NCBI RefSeq assembly: GCF_037975245.1
Contig: NC_092577.1
Coordinates: forward strand, 11,166,013-11,230,012
Source: Apostichopus japonicus
Taxonomy: Eukaryota; Echinodermata; Holothuroidea; Aspidochirotida; Stichopodidae
Direction: 5' to 3'
Length of the DNA stretch: 64,000 bases
Under the pieces are notes generated by a model. It was not told the origin of the DNA and made no database searches. It saw nothing but the letters and a program-made list of their open reading frames with translations. Every line of letters starts with the position of its first letter. Position 1 is the first letter of the stretch. Made by a program: the position numbers and the translations under genes. Below, in pieces: positions 35,630 to 47,580 of the stretch.

Positions 35630-36240
35630 GATGCGATATGAGGTGCAAATATATAAATAAAAAAGTGGAAAATCAAACGAGTGTGATTTTATGTTTATTA
35701 TTTTTAATTTTCTTTAAATCAAATGTAATATTTGATAAAGGTGGTCCGTGTATTTCTCAGCCTAATCAACCCGATTAAGACTCCCTAAACGTGGCGAATA
35801 AGCCCAGCCCCTGTATTGGTCGTAAGTAATGTGTTTACGATGACCACGTTTCTCCGTATATATTGGTGTAATCATGGCGTTTACGATGATCAATGCGAGA
35901 AGTTTACTGCTGGATTCAAACGTAAACTCCAGATTAACGGTCATGTTTAAGGTAGCGAATGTGTTGTAATTGTGACCGGAAACGTAAAGATTACCCTTCC
36001 CTGAAACCGCACGATTAAGTGAGCTTCACCGTATTTGGATGACACTTGGCGTTTACGGTCACCGCGTACTCGGTAAATAAGTCATCGCGAACGCGGAAAA
36101 CTCACGCGTTTAAGTTGGGTCGTAAGCTTACCTTAATCACTAGTTTCAGGAGTGGAAACGTAACGGAAACAGGCTGGAACTCGGAATTTACGTCGCAATT
36201 ACAGACCGAAAACGGCGATTTAAACGCGTGTTTTTTTCCC
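35630..36240. repeat. Second GTTTACG-rich tract
   Basis: Dense in GTTTACGATG, GCGTTTACGG, GGAAACGTAA and CGTAAAC words, the same vocabulary as 21290-22260, but without clear long units. G+C content is higher than the neighbours. Two opposed open frames overlap at 36046-36365; neither looks like a protein. Confidence 0.5.
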
Positions 36241-37934
36241 GTGGTATCATAACCAAATTCAGCAGATTGATCTATTTTCTCGGGCGATTGATGGAAATTT
36301 GCCACCCTCAATACTGCTTCAAATCTCGGCACATTTGACGTCGGCTTTCCAACTGTTGGCTGCAAATTTCGTTACACTTTCAGCCATCGTTCTCTTGTTA
36401 TGCAGTACGTTATGCAGACAAATTGTAAAAACGTAACATACACCAGGGAGCTGTTCCATGCATATACACAGTATTTGCATGTACATAACGCCGAGTCAAG
36501 CAGTTTCTGTATCAGCTGACATATCACATGACACACAATACGGATTTTGATTAGCTCTTAACTGAAAAAATCAAAGCGGACTAAATGAGTTCGTCTTAAG
36601 CTGATGTTTACTCCAGAAAAAAAAACAATCCCCAACCATCCAACATCGAAAATTGTAATTAGCATATGAAAACACAATAAATATGTGGTCAAACCTTGGT
36701 ACTAAATATATGCAACGACAGTGAACGATATCGAGCCTACCACATGGATTATTGTCGCCTTTTCAGGAATTCCCCTCTATGTTGCAACTTCGTTAGACCT
36801 CTGACCTCAGTGATTACATTCTATAGTACGTCAATACAGGCTGTATTGAATTGTACTATACGTGCATATAGACAGAGTATAGTACTGAATATAGCCGCAT
36901 GTAAATGGATACCAGTAATTCGTACACGAAAAAATAAAACTGTGTTTTGTTGCAGTTGTTGTTATCTTTTTTACACATTTACACAAGAACATTATTTTTG
37001 ACATCAACCTTTGCGTGAGATCTTTACGATAGAATTAGGTAAGTGAGCTTTCACTCCAATATATTTGTTAATTTCTGCCATTGGTCATGTGCAATGAAAC
37101 AGAATTAGTTCGATATATGCAATTGCTAGCAAGTAGATCCTCATTGGGAATCTGTACATTGTGTTCCATTGTAACGGCCGTATTCCATAATGTAGCGCGG
37201 AATTGTGCTAGACTGGGGTTTCTGTTTGTACTGTCTGCAGCTGCCGTACTAATACCATCTCAATCATGATGGTGCAGAACAGTTTTCCGAAATTTGATGA
37301 ATTGAAAATCATTGATTTCTTATAGATTTTCAAGAGAATGAATCTAGTAGCTTCTGTAATTTGAAACTTCAGTATAAGTACAACTCTGAATTTTAATACT
37401 TTTCTTGAGTTGATAATTAACGGGCAAAGTTTCATTTCAAAATATAATTGGAACAAAATTTGAAGTTTTCTAGGCTCAACATCAATTCTATCTGGTTAAA
37501 GACATATTGAGGGTTGAATATAATCAAATGTTTTACGAGGGAAAACACAATTAACAGTCACTAAATTGACAATGAAACGAAACTGCAGTCATACTGTACT
37601 TACATGGGGCAGTGAGCCTTCATTTGACGGGTATAGCCTGTCTGCTCTGAGGTTTATGTACAATGTATACGTGATAAACAAAATTGAAGCAAGATTTGCA
37701 TTAACACAAAGACTATACTTTTGTAAAGATAAAAGTAAGTGTAAAGTATTATTATTAACACTTGAGTAGAAAAAGCTGAAGAATACATGGAGTTCATTTA
37801 GCCTATAAATCGTTCATAAAATGGTCTCTTTAAGCGGCATCAATAGCAAGAAGTGTGATCAATTTTAACAATTTTAGGCAAATATTGGTAAAACACTAAC
37901 CCAGTGCAAACATTGTGTTTTGAGATTTTCTAAA
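36241..37934. other. Intergenic, nothing recognisable
   Basis: Several short open frames have non-ATG starts and no protein-like character. One CAGGGAGCTGTTC half-site lies at about 36446. Confidence 0.45.
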
Positions 37935-38270
37935 AACGGGAATGACATTTTTCTTTATTACAAGCATCTTTCGTATAGAAACTAGATATAAAAGGGGTGT
38001 AAGTTATAGTAGGGTATTATATTGTATGACTATTTATAGTCACAGACGTTAAATATGAATCTAAGAGACTGATTTCGGTCAGCTTGCGTCTTTGATAAGC
38101 CAATGAGGCTTCTTCGAGTTCCTGCTTGCAGGAGGATCTTAACTACATACAAATCATACATACATATAATGTATGCTGAAACCGAAGTTATTAATAAACT
38201 CCAAATAAAGCAGCTAGGCGCATGGCTAGGGTGTTCAACCGTATTTTATTGAGCAAGACCTGTGTAGTGT
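37935..38270 (+). repeat. Dispersed repeat, copy B, carrying a SINE fragment
   Basis: Matches 1-215 on both sides of about 38033-38165. That inner piece is the body and tail of the SINE at 7876-8110 (TTAAATATGAATCTAAGAGA, CAATGAGGCTTCTT, an ACATACAAATCATACATACA-type tail). Copy A lacks this insert. Confidence 0.7.
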
Positions 38271-38904
38271 GTACTGAGCAACTTGTTTGTAGTGCTGGAC
38301 AAGTTATTATTAATTATACATAAATCACGTGAGCCTTGGCGAAGCATTTCAGCTGTATCAAACTATTTGTTCCTTACCTCTGATTGGCGAAAGCAAGATG
38401 TTATGGGATGACCACCTGTTAATAACCAGACAGCCAAACTGTAGTGTGGTTCCGACGATGCTACATGAATAATCTTATATGAATGTGACACATGCACTAG
38501 GCTGTAGGGTATAATCAAGATGAACAGCATACTTTAATCTTAGTGTACAGCAAAAAGCATATGACAAACAATATTCACATTGGCAGTGAATGGCCGAGGT
38601 GGAAATTTTTATTGTATTCAGCATACAGATCGATCTCTACCAAAGACAGCAGGCTGCTTCTAAGCACTGTGGTACACTTACAAGCTGTATGAGAAGCAGA
38701 AAACACAGATTGCGTACAAATTACCATCAATGTAGACCTTTTTCTGAGTGACAACTTAAGAGTTAAAACCCTAATATTTACATCACCGCATGCTAAAGCA
38801 AGTTATTACAGACTTAAATACCCCTACTGGATGTTTACTCTGTACAAGGCACACAGCACTTATACTTGGATTGTTTCAACACTTATATAACCACCTGCAA
38901 CATG
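38271..38904. other. Intergenic, nothing recognisable
   Basis: No coding block or repeat noticed. Confidence 0.5.
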
Positions 38905-40268
38905 ACATTGAAGTAAAACACCCAGGCTCAAAACATGTCGATTAGCAAAACAAGCAAACAACCCCAAACTTTCAAGAGTTTCATTTAAAATAAGGCCAAG
39001 AAACCCTTCTGAATTTTGTTTAAATAAGGCCAGAAAACCTTCTGAATTTTGGTATATAAACAGGGTGGTACTATATCTCTTGTAAAAAATGAGTTTTTCA
39101 ACATGACGAGTTTTGAGCTATTCGATGTCAAAGACGACCTCCTTTTCTACATCGTAACAATTTTAAAACCTATAAATTAATATTCAGAAAACTAGAACCC
39201 TGAAATTTAGTAACTTATAAGAACTTTATACTTATTATTAAAGTAAAAAAAAACTAATGTTTCTCACATGGTCATGCTGGTATAAATGAGCAGTCAAAGC
39301 CTTTCCTGATACTGATCATTCCATATCAAATCACCAAATTTTGGAGTATGTTGTGGTTCGACATCTTTGAAAAATTCCCAAATTTATTGTTTGATTGGAA
39401 CACCATGAAATAAGCATATTCTGAAAATTTCAGCTGCATTGCTTTACAATTTGCTGATTTATCACACTTTGAAATTCCGCTATTTGTCGCCACCATGGCA
39501 TTTTGGCAGTATCTTGACTTTTGAGGTCTCATTTTTCAACAATTAAACATTCTACTACCTTTCTATTACTGATGCCTATAGAATCTATCCCATAGAACAG
39601 GAAAATGAAAAATTAGGCTACAAAAATATTGTCTTGCGGAGTAAGGTCAACTTAAAAGTGTCAAAATATTTGAATTTTGTACTTCTCATTAAAAAATGTG
39701 CTATTTTTAGTGATAAATTGCTCCTAAACCATTGCTTCAGGGTACTTGATTCTTCAGAGGTGATTATGTCTACTACAAACAATACAAAATAATTATTGCA
39801 ATGCTTTCCTATAATATGTTTGCAAGTTGCACAACTCTAAAGTTGCTATATCATGCTGCGATTCAGCATGAGGAAGGGGTTTTGATGCCAATTTTTGACC
39901 AAAGTAACCATGTCAGAGCTCTTAGGGTTTTATACTTTAATTATAAGTATAAAGATCTTAAACCTAAACAAATTTTAGGGTTGTACCTGTTCTCAGTATT
40001 AATTTATGAAGTTGTTAAGTTTCTCCGATGTACAAAAGAGGTCGTCTTTGACGGCCAATAACTCAAAACGCGTCGTGTTGAAAAAATCTTATAATTTTTT
40101 TTCTGGAAAGGATATAGTACCACCCTGTTTGTAAAAAAAATGCAGGAGGGTGTTTTGCCTTATTTTGAAATGAAAAATCCTCAAAGTTTGGGATTTTTAC
40201 AAAACACGTTTTTGCCTGTTTTGATGTTCCATGTATTTTGAGCCTGGGTATTGTACTTCAAGGTCATT
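38905..40268. mobile_element. Element with long inverted arms (about 380 bp each)
   Basis: The left arm (about 38905-39285) and right arm (about 39880-40268) are inverted copies. Shared phrases include ACCCAGGCTCAAAA, AACAGGGTGGTACTATAT, GTCAAAGACGACCTC and AATTAATA. The loop (39290-39880) holds a minus-oriented copy of a unit also found at 40725-41400 and 51757-52325. The left arm has a short internal duplication (AAATAAGGCCAGAAAACC). No transposase; a MITE or foldback derivative. Confidence 0.7.
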
Positions 40269-40394
40269 CAAAAGTCAGTTTTTAATTTCATATAATAATA
40301 ATAATGATGCAAATACTATTTGCAATGTACTTGTCTGCTCCTAGTTGAATTCATTAAATTAGAAGACAAAAAAATGAATTTCAACCTGTAAATA

Positions 40395-40720
40395 CATATG
40401 TTTGTACAGTCTATACAGTACATACACTGTACTGGGTGTATATGTACAGAGTGCCATGAGTGCCAGAAGACTATGTTTAATCACTAATATACACTATACA
40501 ATTGGTTGAATTAAAATACTTTACTATAAAATAAATTTCAACCAGTACATACATGTATGTACAGTGTGTGCAGTCCATGCACTGTACTGGGTGTATATCT
40601 ACAGTGTCTATATTAGTGTTAGGTTTACACATAGTCTTTTGACACTCATGGCACTCTGTACATATACACCCAGAACAATGTCTGTACTGTACATATTGTA
40701 CAAACAGTACTGAAAATAGC
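40395..40720. repeat. Imperfect palindrome rich in GTACATA/TGTACAG
   Basis: The segment 40400-40480 (TGTACAGTCTATACAGTACA, then TGTACAGAGTGCCATGAGTG) is inverted at 40625-40710, and a third related piece lies at about 40545-40605. The shared core is ACTGTACTGGGTGTATAT. Confidence 0.65.
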
Positions 40721-40724
40721 ACAT

Positions 40725-41400
40725 TTTTTTAGTGGAAAGTACAAAAATCGAATATTTTGACACTTTTAAGTTAACCTAACTCCACAAGACAATATTTTTG
40801 TAGCCTAATTTTTAACTTTTCTGTTTTATGGGATATATTATAAAGGCATCTGTAATAGAAGAAAGTAGAATGTTCAATATGAGACTTGAGACCTCAAAAG
40901 TCAAGAAAATGCCAAAATGTCATGGTGGCGACAAATTGCGGAATTTCAAAGTGCGATAAATCAGCTAATTGTAAAGCAATGCAACTGAAATTTTCAGAAT
41001 ATGGTTATTTTATGGTGGTCCGATCATACAAAAACTTTGGGAATTTTTGGAGAGGGTGCAGTAACAGCCATCCATGATTTGACACGGAATGACCCAATAG
41101 CAACTTCAGAGCTGCACAACTCACAAACATATTACAGTAAAGAATCATTATCAGTATTTCGTATTGTGTTCTCTGAACATTATAACCTCCGAAAGAGTTA
41201 AGTATCTCGCAGCAAATTGTCTAGGAGTATTTTCTCACTAAAAATAGTACATTTTGTTAGCAAAACATTTCAAGGAGTGATATTTTGCCAAATTTTGATT
41301 CAACACAACTGACATTTTCAGAACATGCCTATTTGATGGCGCTCTAATTATGCAATGAGGGCTTCAAGTTTTGGAAAGGTCCAGCAACAGCTATCCGGGA
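40725..41400 (+). repeat. Two tandem partial copies of the loop unit
   Basis: 40725-41100 matches 51940-52260 (CACAAGACAATATTTTTGTAG, GTCAAGAAAATGCCAAAATG in separate parts). 41100-41400 matches the preceding part of that unit (ATAACCTC.GAAAGA, CTCACTAAAAATAG). Short open frames in all copies give the same protein string, but codons are not conserved over a useful length, so I do not call a gene. Confidence 0.6.
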
Positions 41401-43639
41401 TTTCATGGATGACCTTATTGTCCAAAATGGAGCAGCCGGTGACGACGCTTGAGACAGGATTCCCAAATGTCAAAAGAGCACCTACGCTGAGAACATGATT
41501 TAATTATTCATTGACAGAAATAAATTATAATTCCTTTTTGTAGTTAGAACATCTCCCCTTAAGAATCATCCATAATGTTTCAGAAAATAAATATTGCATA
41601 TTTATCTCACGTGAACCAATGAGTTATGTTCCCTGAGTTTTACATTTCATAAACGAAAATATTGTCTAATTGCTAACTATAAATTAGAGCCACCGATAAT
41701 TTCACTTTACTTGGGTTGAACCTATGTTTATTCAATATTGGTGACTGCATTTGCCCTTTAACAAACAGATGGTCCAAATAATACAACATATAGTTGGTCT
41801 ACTTTCATTTAAGGCATTAGTGCCACATATGCAACCGCGGATGTCAGTGTTTTCTCTTGACAAATGGGTTAGCCCTAGGTGTTCGTCTTTAATTTACAGT
41901 GTTGGGCTGCCTATACTATAGGCTAGACTTACTTGTACACCCTAGTCCGACTCCATGGTATGAGCTAAACTTCGATTTGAAGTCAGATTCAGAATACAGG
42001 CCTAAATTATCAACATCCACTTCCGAACGTTGTTTAACATAAAATGCGTATTAAGGACATATTCGTGACTAACATTCGTCTAGACCTGGGCTAGGGCCTA
42101 CGCTAGGCCAAAACTCGATCACATGCGAAGAGTTAGCCTAACAAGTTATCACGGGCGTAAGTAATATATCGGGCCTAGCTTACACTACAGGTAGGCTACA
42201 AATGTGTTCCTACCGTTAGGATGTGAATTAGTAAAGGCTGCTACACTCAATGTGGCAGTTCACAATCAACCTTACCTTCAACTATTTTAAGACTGCTATG
42301 AACTGCCTTGGGAGTTGGATTCAATACTTTGAAGCACCAATAGGAAGGATGACGAAGTCAAGTTTAAAATTTATATGGTATTTAGTGGCATTCCCCGTTA
42401 CCGTTGACATATGACTGAATATTGAAAGTCGGACTTCTGACGCATGTGAACACACGTATGGTTATTTATCATGCACAAATGAGGCATGCAATGGAAGTAT
42501 ACTAAGGCTTACGGTACGGCAACTTAATGGTCACCGCATGCTCTTAAAAGAGGGTTACTTGGTGGGTTGAGGATAATCTTCACCGGGGTCCTTAGGACAA
42601 AATGTATAAAGATTAAATGATTCAAATCATAACATTAAACCAGCAGTACATACCAAAACTAGAAATGCGGTTACGAAAACATAACCACTCTGCCCATAAG
42701 TCTTGGCCTATAGATCCAGGTAATTCATTAGTAGCCATTTTCTTCCTGTCTTCCATCGTTTAAACTATTTAACCGGATTGTCCACATTCTGAAATAATTA
42801 TAAACATGTATACACAAAAAATACAAAAAAATGAATTCCAAGGATACTTGGTTAACATGTTTATTTTTGTCTTGAAGTTCGTTAAAGTTGTTTTGAACAT
42901 TTTAGAAAGCTTAATACAGAGGTTGAAACTAAGAAGAAGTGGATAATATGTGCATAATCATTACTATATGAAAATAGTACCAATGGTTCAGTAGTTGATA
43001 ATATAACAGTATCATTAAACACTACAACATGACTCTTTCAAAGATTAAAAATACACTAACAATGAATGAAACTTTTATGAAACTTATTACCAAGCAAGTT
43101 CAATGAATACGTATGCTACAGCCTTTATTTCACACAATCCATACAATGCGAAACAAAAAGTTCTTGAACTTAATGTAAGATAACAGACATGTGTGACATA
43201 TCCACGTTTTCTGGCTTAACAATGAGGCAAGTATTGTGACAGACCTCAAATGCTCTTTGACCTATACCAATTGAAAAATAGTTTTCTTGCAAACCCAGTA
43301 TCAGACTCATTGGTTAATGGAGCTGAATATGAAGCAAGTACAACACAAACATTAAGAGATATTTATATATATTTTATATATATATTTTCACCAACTTTGC
43401 TGAAAACTGCTAGAATTATCAATATGATGAATAAAATATAGGGAGGTAATGAAAGAAAACATACTTGTTCCTAACGTGTGTGCCATAGTGTAGTGTGCTG
43501 GTGCTTGGAACTTTATTCGTAAACTATTTTTTTTTGTACGTTGACATTTAGTTCAAGTTAATTCAAGTTGGAGGTTGTGCAAATACGTTAAGCTTAGGAT
43601 ATATTGTAACAAGCTAGTATTTTTGGTTGTTATTGTTAC
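41401..43639. other. Intergenic, nothing recognisable
   Basis: No credible coding block on either strand; only short AT-rich low-complexity patches. Confidence 0.5.
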
Positions 43640-44370
43640 TGCTGAACAGGTAAAGACAGAAACTTGATTCGAAGTTAGCAGTGTCAACAGCAAAGATAGA
43701 GTTGTACTGCAAATGGTAGAAAGACTGCACACTAAAACTGTACAAAGCTAAGAGGTTCTAGTTGATAGCAAGAGGCGTACATGTGAAGGTAAGACAGATT
43801 GCTAGTACTATAGTACTTTACAAAGGTACTATAGCTTACTGATGTTTAGAGGTCTAGTGATCAATGTGGTAGTGGTATTAGGACTGTGCAATGATTATTT
43901 ATTGTTATTGATAGCAATAGGTGTAGAAAGATCTTAAAATAGGAGTGCGGTTAGTATTGTACACCGAAGTTAGTTTATTGATGGGCAGAAGTTTAGCTGT
44001 AAGGCAAGAATGGTGTTAGTACGTAGACCGTAAGTAGTTTGTTACTGAGGAGAAAGAATGGTGTTAGTACTGTAAAAAGTTATTAGTTTGTTATTGATGC
44101 TAGAAGGGTAGATGTAAAGTTGGAATGGTGTCTATACTGTACAAAGTTACCAAAAGTGAGATTTTAAGGTAAGAATGGTGTTAAGACTGTACAGGGTGGC
44201 CAGAAATGCGGGCGATAAAGGTAGGAATGGTGTGATGGCGACAAACTGTGTATATGTAAAAGAAGGAATGGTGCTAGTACTGTGCACAGTGAGTGGTCTT
44301 TTACGTATGTTAAGAGTTGAAGATGAAAAGGATGGAATGGTGTTAGTAATGTTCTATGTTTGTAGTGCTG
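43640..44370 (+). repeat. Diverged minisatellite (GAATGGTGTTAGTACTGTAC core)
   Basis: The core GAATGGTG(T/C)TAGTACTGT recurs at about 44008, 44057, 44123, 44174, 44226, 44265 and 44335. More decayed units lie upstream. Spacings vary from about 40 to 85 bp. The open frame at 44175-44405 is a repeat artefact. Confidence 0.7.
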
Positions 44371-44480
44371 TTTATGTTGGCAAGAGTTTTAGATTTGAAG
44401 GTTAGGACTAATGTATGTATTAACGATGGAAGTTTGTTTTTGCTGTGGTCGGGGTTATAGTTTGGAGAATAAAAAGGTCA

Positions 44481-44758
44481 TCAGTCGGAATCTGTATCAA
44501 GAACTTTGTCAAAGCCTTTTTTGAAAGGACATATGTTTGTCTTGAATTGTGGCTGTAGTGTTATTTCTTCATCAAACCTTGCGATATTGTCCTTTATGAG
44601 GGATGAATACGGCAGCATTAGTAGTTTCTTCAATGTCTCTTCTGTGGATTTATATTCCACTGTGGCATGATCAGTTGAGCAGAGTAGTAGGAATGTTATG
44701 TTATCCACAGTGTTGCCAGTTATATTTAGGTGGTCTCTAATGCAGGTGTTGGTTTTAC
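44481..44758 (-). CDS. Unrecognised terminal exon
   Basis: On the minus strand a 3' splice site (TTCTCTTTACAG) ends at 44759, followed by 91 open codons to a TGA at 44481-44483. The protein looks genuine: TCIRDHLNITGNTVDNITF, then a hydrophobic LLLCSTDH, then STEETLKKLLMLPYSSLIKD and an acidic end (DKVLDTDSD). I do not recognise the family. A second protein-like block on the same strand at 45161-45322 may be an upstream exon, though the two are not shown to join. Confidence 0.45.
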
Positions 44759-45160
44759 CTGTAAAGAGAAATGAATAGTTTATGAATAAATGATTTTAGG
44801 AAAGAATGAATATGTAGTACACTATCTTTTCATGTTTGTTCAATTTTGTTGTTGAAGAGGCATTCTATGTTTTCACTTTGTTCAATAATTCCTTCTGTTT
44901 TATTTTCAAGAAAATGAGTTGTCAGAAATACAAGAAACAGTTTCTGTTTGGTTGTCCATCACCTATCTGTAATATTTGAGGCGAATGGATGATCATCAAA
45001 TGGAGCCTGACTTAACTTGTGTGACCTAACAAGTACGAATACTGATTTAACAAAATTACTAGTGTTCTACATCTATTGTAATTTGAAGCGTACAGTATTT
45101 TGACTCACTGTTACTTGAGTGTTTTCGTTGGTCGCCACAGATGGTTCTAGGTAGAAAGCA

Positions 45161-45322
45161 TCACCATTCATTAACATCAATGTGGCTTATTTCTACCCAA
45201 TCTCCAAGCTTCGCTGGAGAGTCAGCAGCACTCCTCCATTGAACAACTTTAATGTCTTCGGTGTAGGAATGTTTCTCACATATGAGGGTTGTGATATGGC
45301 CATCACCCGTTTTGGTTTTTCA
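45161..45322 (-). CDS. Unrecognised coding-like block, possibly part of the same gene
   Basis: The minus strand reads TGDGHITTLICEKHSYTED, then IKVVQWRSAADSPAKLGDWV, then EISHIDVNEW before a TGA at 45161-45163. The alternation of hydrophobic and polar residues suggests a small beta-rich domain. An in-frame TGA just upstream and the absence of a clean splice site mean it could be a pseudogene fragment. Confidence 0.3.
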
Positions 45323-46930
45323 TCCTTTATGTACAATATGGAAATTAAAAATGTCAGAAATGAATTAATTTTGACTTCTTTTGATATGAGGTTATCTGAA
45401 ACCTGACAGACATTGGTAATGGGGTATTAGTGTTCGAGTGATCAATCAAAATTAGCCTTTCAATCCCCTGTTTTATGTTTGAGCAATGATGGGTCATTTT
45501 TTGGTAACAATATCTCAAGCAGCTACTGAAATCGATATGATTCTGATCACCGGTAACCACCTATTTGGGTAAGAACAAACGGACATAATCTCCTCATTAA
45601 CAGTACAGACTAAACTAATAAAGTAATAGAGTACGAAGCTACTGTTACAAGTATGCCTACTATACTTACTGTTACTACGTAGGAGAGGAAGCTACTTCCT
45701 CACTGTGTACAGTTTTGTCAACATTAAAACCTTGATATGATAGAATCAAAACGACATGCTGAGAAGTTAAATATATTCCAACAAATCAACAATATCGATA
45801 CGAACTAAATAGAACGACGAATTCTAACCAGATATTCCAAATTTGAACGCAATACAACATTTAACGGGCCACAGTGAAATACTGGGTTCTGCATTTTCAC
45901 TGTGCGTTATTTGTTATATCAATGTCATTCGCTTGTTCATCCCACATGAACAGCTTCATAGCAGACGAAAGTACACACTGTATGTATCGGAATTGGCAAA
46001 GCATTGGTCGAAAATTGCAGACGGTAAGCTCCGCCCACAAGCCACCAGTATAGAATTTGGAGTCCCAGCTACATGCGCCGTGTCAATAATTGCTACCGTT
46101 CAATGTTCCTGTTCTGCACCCCTATTATACATATGGTATACTTGTGATCAGTTTGTATAAGAAGTAAGTAAAGAGAATATTAAACAGCAACAAACGGACC
46201 ATTATATTAAAATGTATATCAGGTCAAACTGTATTCAAAGTTCAGTAGTAGTCTGTATGCAAATACATCAATGATTCATGATACTCGCAACAATCATGGC
46301 GAAGGACAAACTCGAATGCCAGATAATATAGAGAAAATAAAGTTTTATAATGAAGTTAACATAATGTAAACATTGAACAAAGTTAATTTAAATTTATTGA
46401 CATGTAAAATGTGATATAAATTTATTCTAAACACAATATATTATATCAACTACAATAGGTATCAATCCTACCCACATAAATATGAACTTCTACTTCTCTG
46501 TCTTCGCATATTCATGAGATTTACAAAGTGAACATTAAAATGATCATTTCTTACGTAAACTGCATGAACCATACTCAGAAACTGTCGTTCCCGATTCTAC
46601 TTATATATCAATTATTGCGTTAAACAATGTAACCAAAAATGCCTTATAGCAGGAGATAATGCTGACGAAACATTTTACGTCACGTGATCATAATTAGACG
46701 TCTAGGACGCATAACTGGCCATGATTCATGGTCAGTATTAATCTTAAGGAGCATACAAAGGTTTCCAATCTCATCTCATTAACATGAAACACTGGGGCTA
46801 TAGCCCCGTGTAGCGGCAGCCACAGAGATACGATACGCAGATTGAATATTGGAGGACACAAGAAGTCACAGCGACTTTGATCGCATCAATATAACAGGTT
46901 TTGAACTAAAATTTACGTATTTGTACCGTG
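45323..46930. other. Intergenic, nothing recognisable
   Basis: The open frame at 45843-46160 has a non-ATG start and no protein family character. Nothing else is supported. Confidence 0.45.
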
Positions 46931-46933
46931 AAG

Positions 46934-47400
46934 CAAGTAAGTAAGTAAGTAAAACTTTATTTCATCCCAAAAGGGAAAATACAAGCTCGCATATGTACAT
47001 ATAAGACAAATACAAGAAGATAAAGAGTAAAAAAACATAAGAGTGGCAAACATGAGAGTATCAGAGAATCAAAGTATAAAAGTTTAAAGGCGTGATGATA
47101 AAACAAATGTAACACCCGTAAAGATGGCAAGAACGGGAAGATAAAGCAGGCAACTAACGATTGAAACGAAAATTAAAGAGCTTAATGCACTGAGGGATAA
47201 AGGAAGATTTGTGTCGATTTGTTTTTGCACTCGGAAGCCTCATCCGCCCACTGCGAGATATTATTGCACTGCTGAGATTTAGAACAATGGGTGATTCTCG
47301 TCGGCAAGGATGGCGTCGAGCTTAGACTCTATAAGATACGTATATAGAAATGGACGGTTGTCGATTGGTAAAAGTAACGTAGTAATGTTGTTTCAATAAT
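46934..47400 (-). mobile_element. 3' end of a LINE, minus orientation
   Basis: Read on the minus strand, the sequence ends in GGATGAAATAAAGTTTTACT followed by a (CTTA)n tail, at 46934-46955 on the plus strand. This is the usual 3' layout of CR1/L2-like LINEs. The rest is 3' untranslated sequence without RT motifs. It lies about 180 bp upstream of the second TRIM exon, inside what would be its intron. Confidence 0.5.
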
Positions 47401-47580
47401 GTTAACGCGTTTCCAATATGTCGGCGAATTCTGTATTGATTCAGCAGCTATACTTGGCGGCTGTGTGGATTTATATATTGGAATGTTAATAGTGTTAATA
47501 TTTGCAGTTTCTTTGAATATTTTATGGTTTTCTGAAGAATATTTTTAGATAATTTGTTTCATCTATTTTGTAAATTGCAG

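Noticed and set aside
40886-41077. Repeated peptide RPQKSR..QN.MVATN in three repeat copies (39326-39532, 40886-41077, 52088-52312)
   Set aside because: The shared peptide reflects shared repeat DNA. The frames start at non-ATG or doubtful starts and are short, and no splice context is visible.
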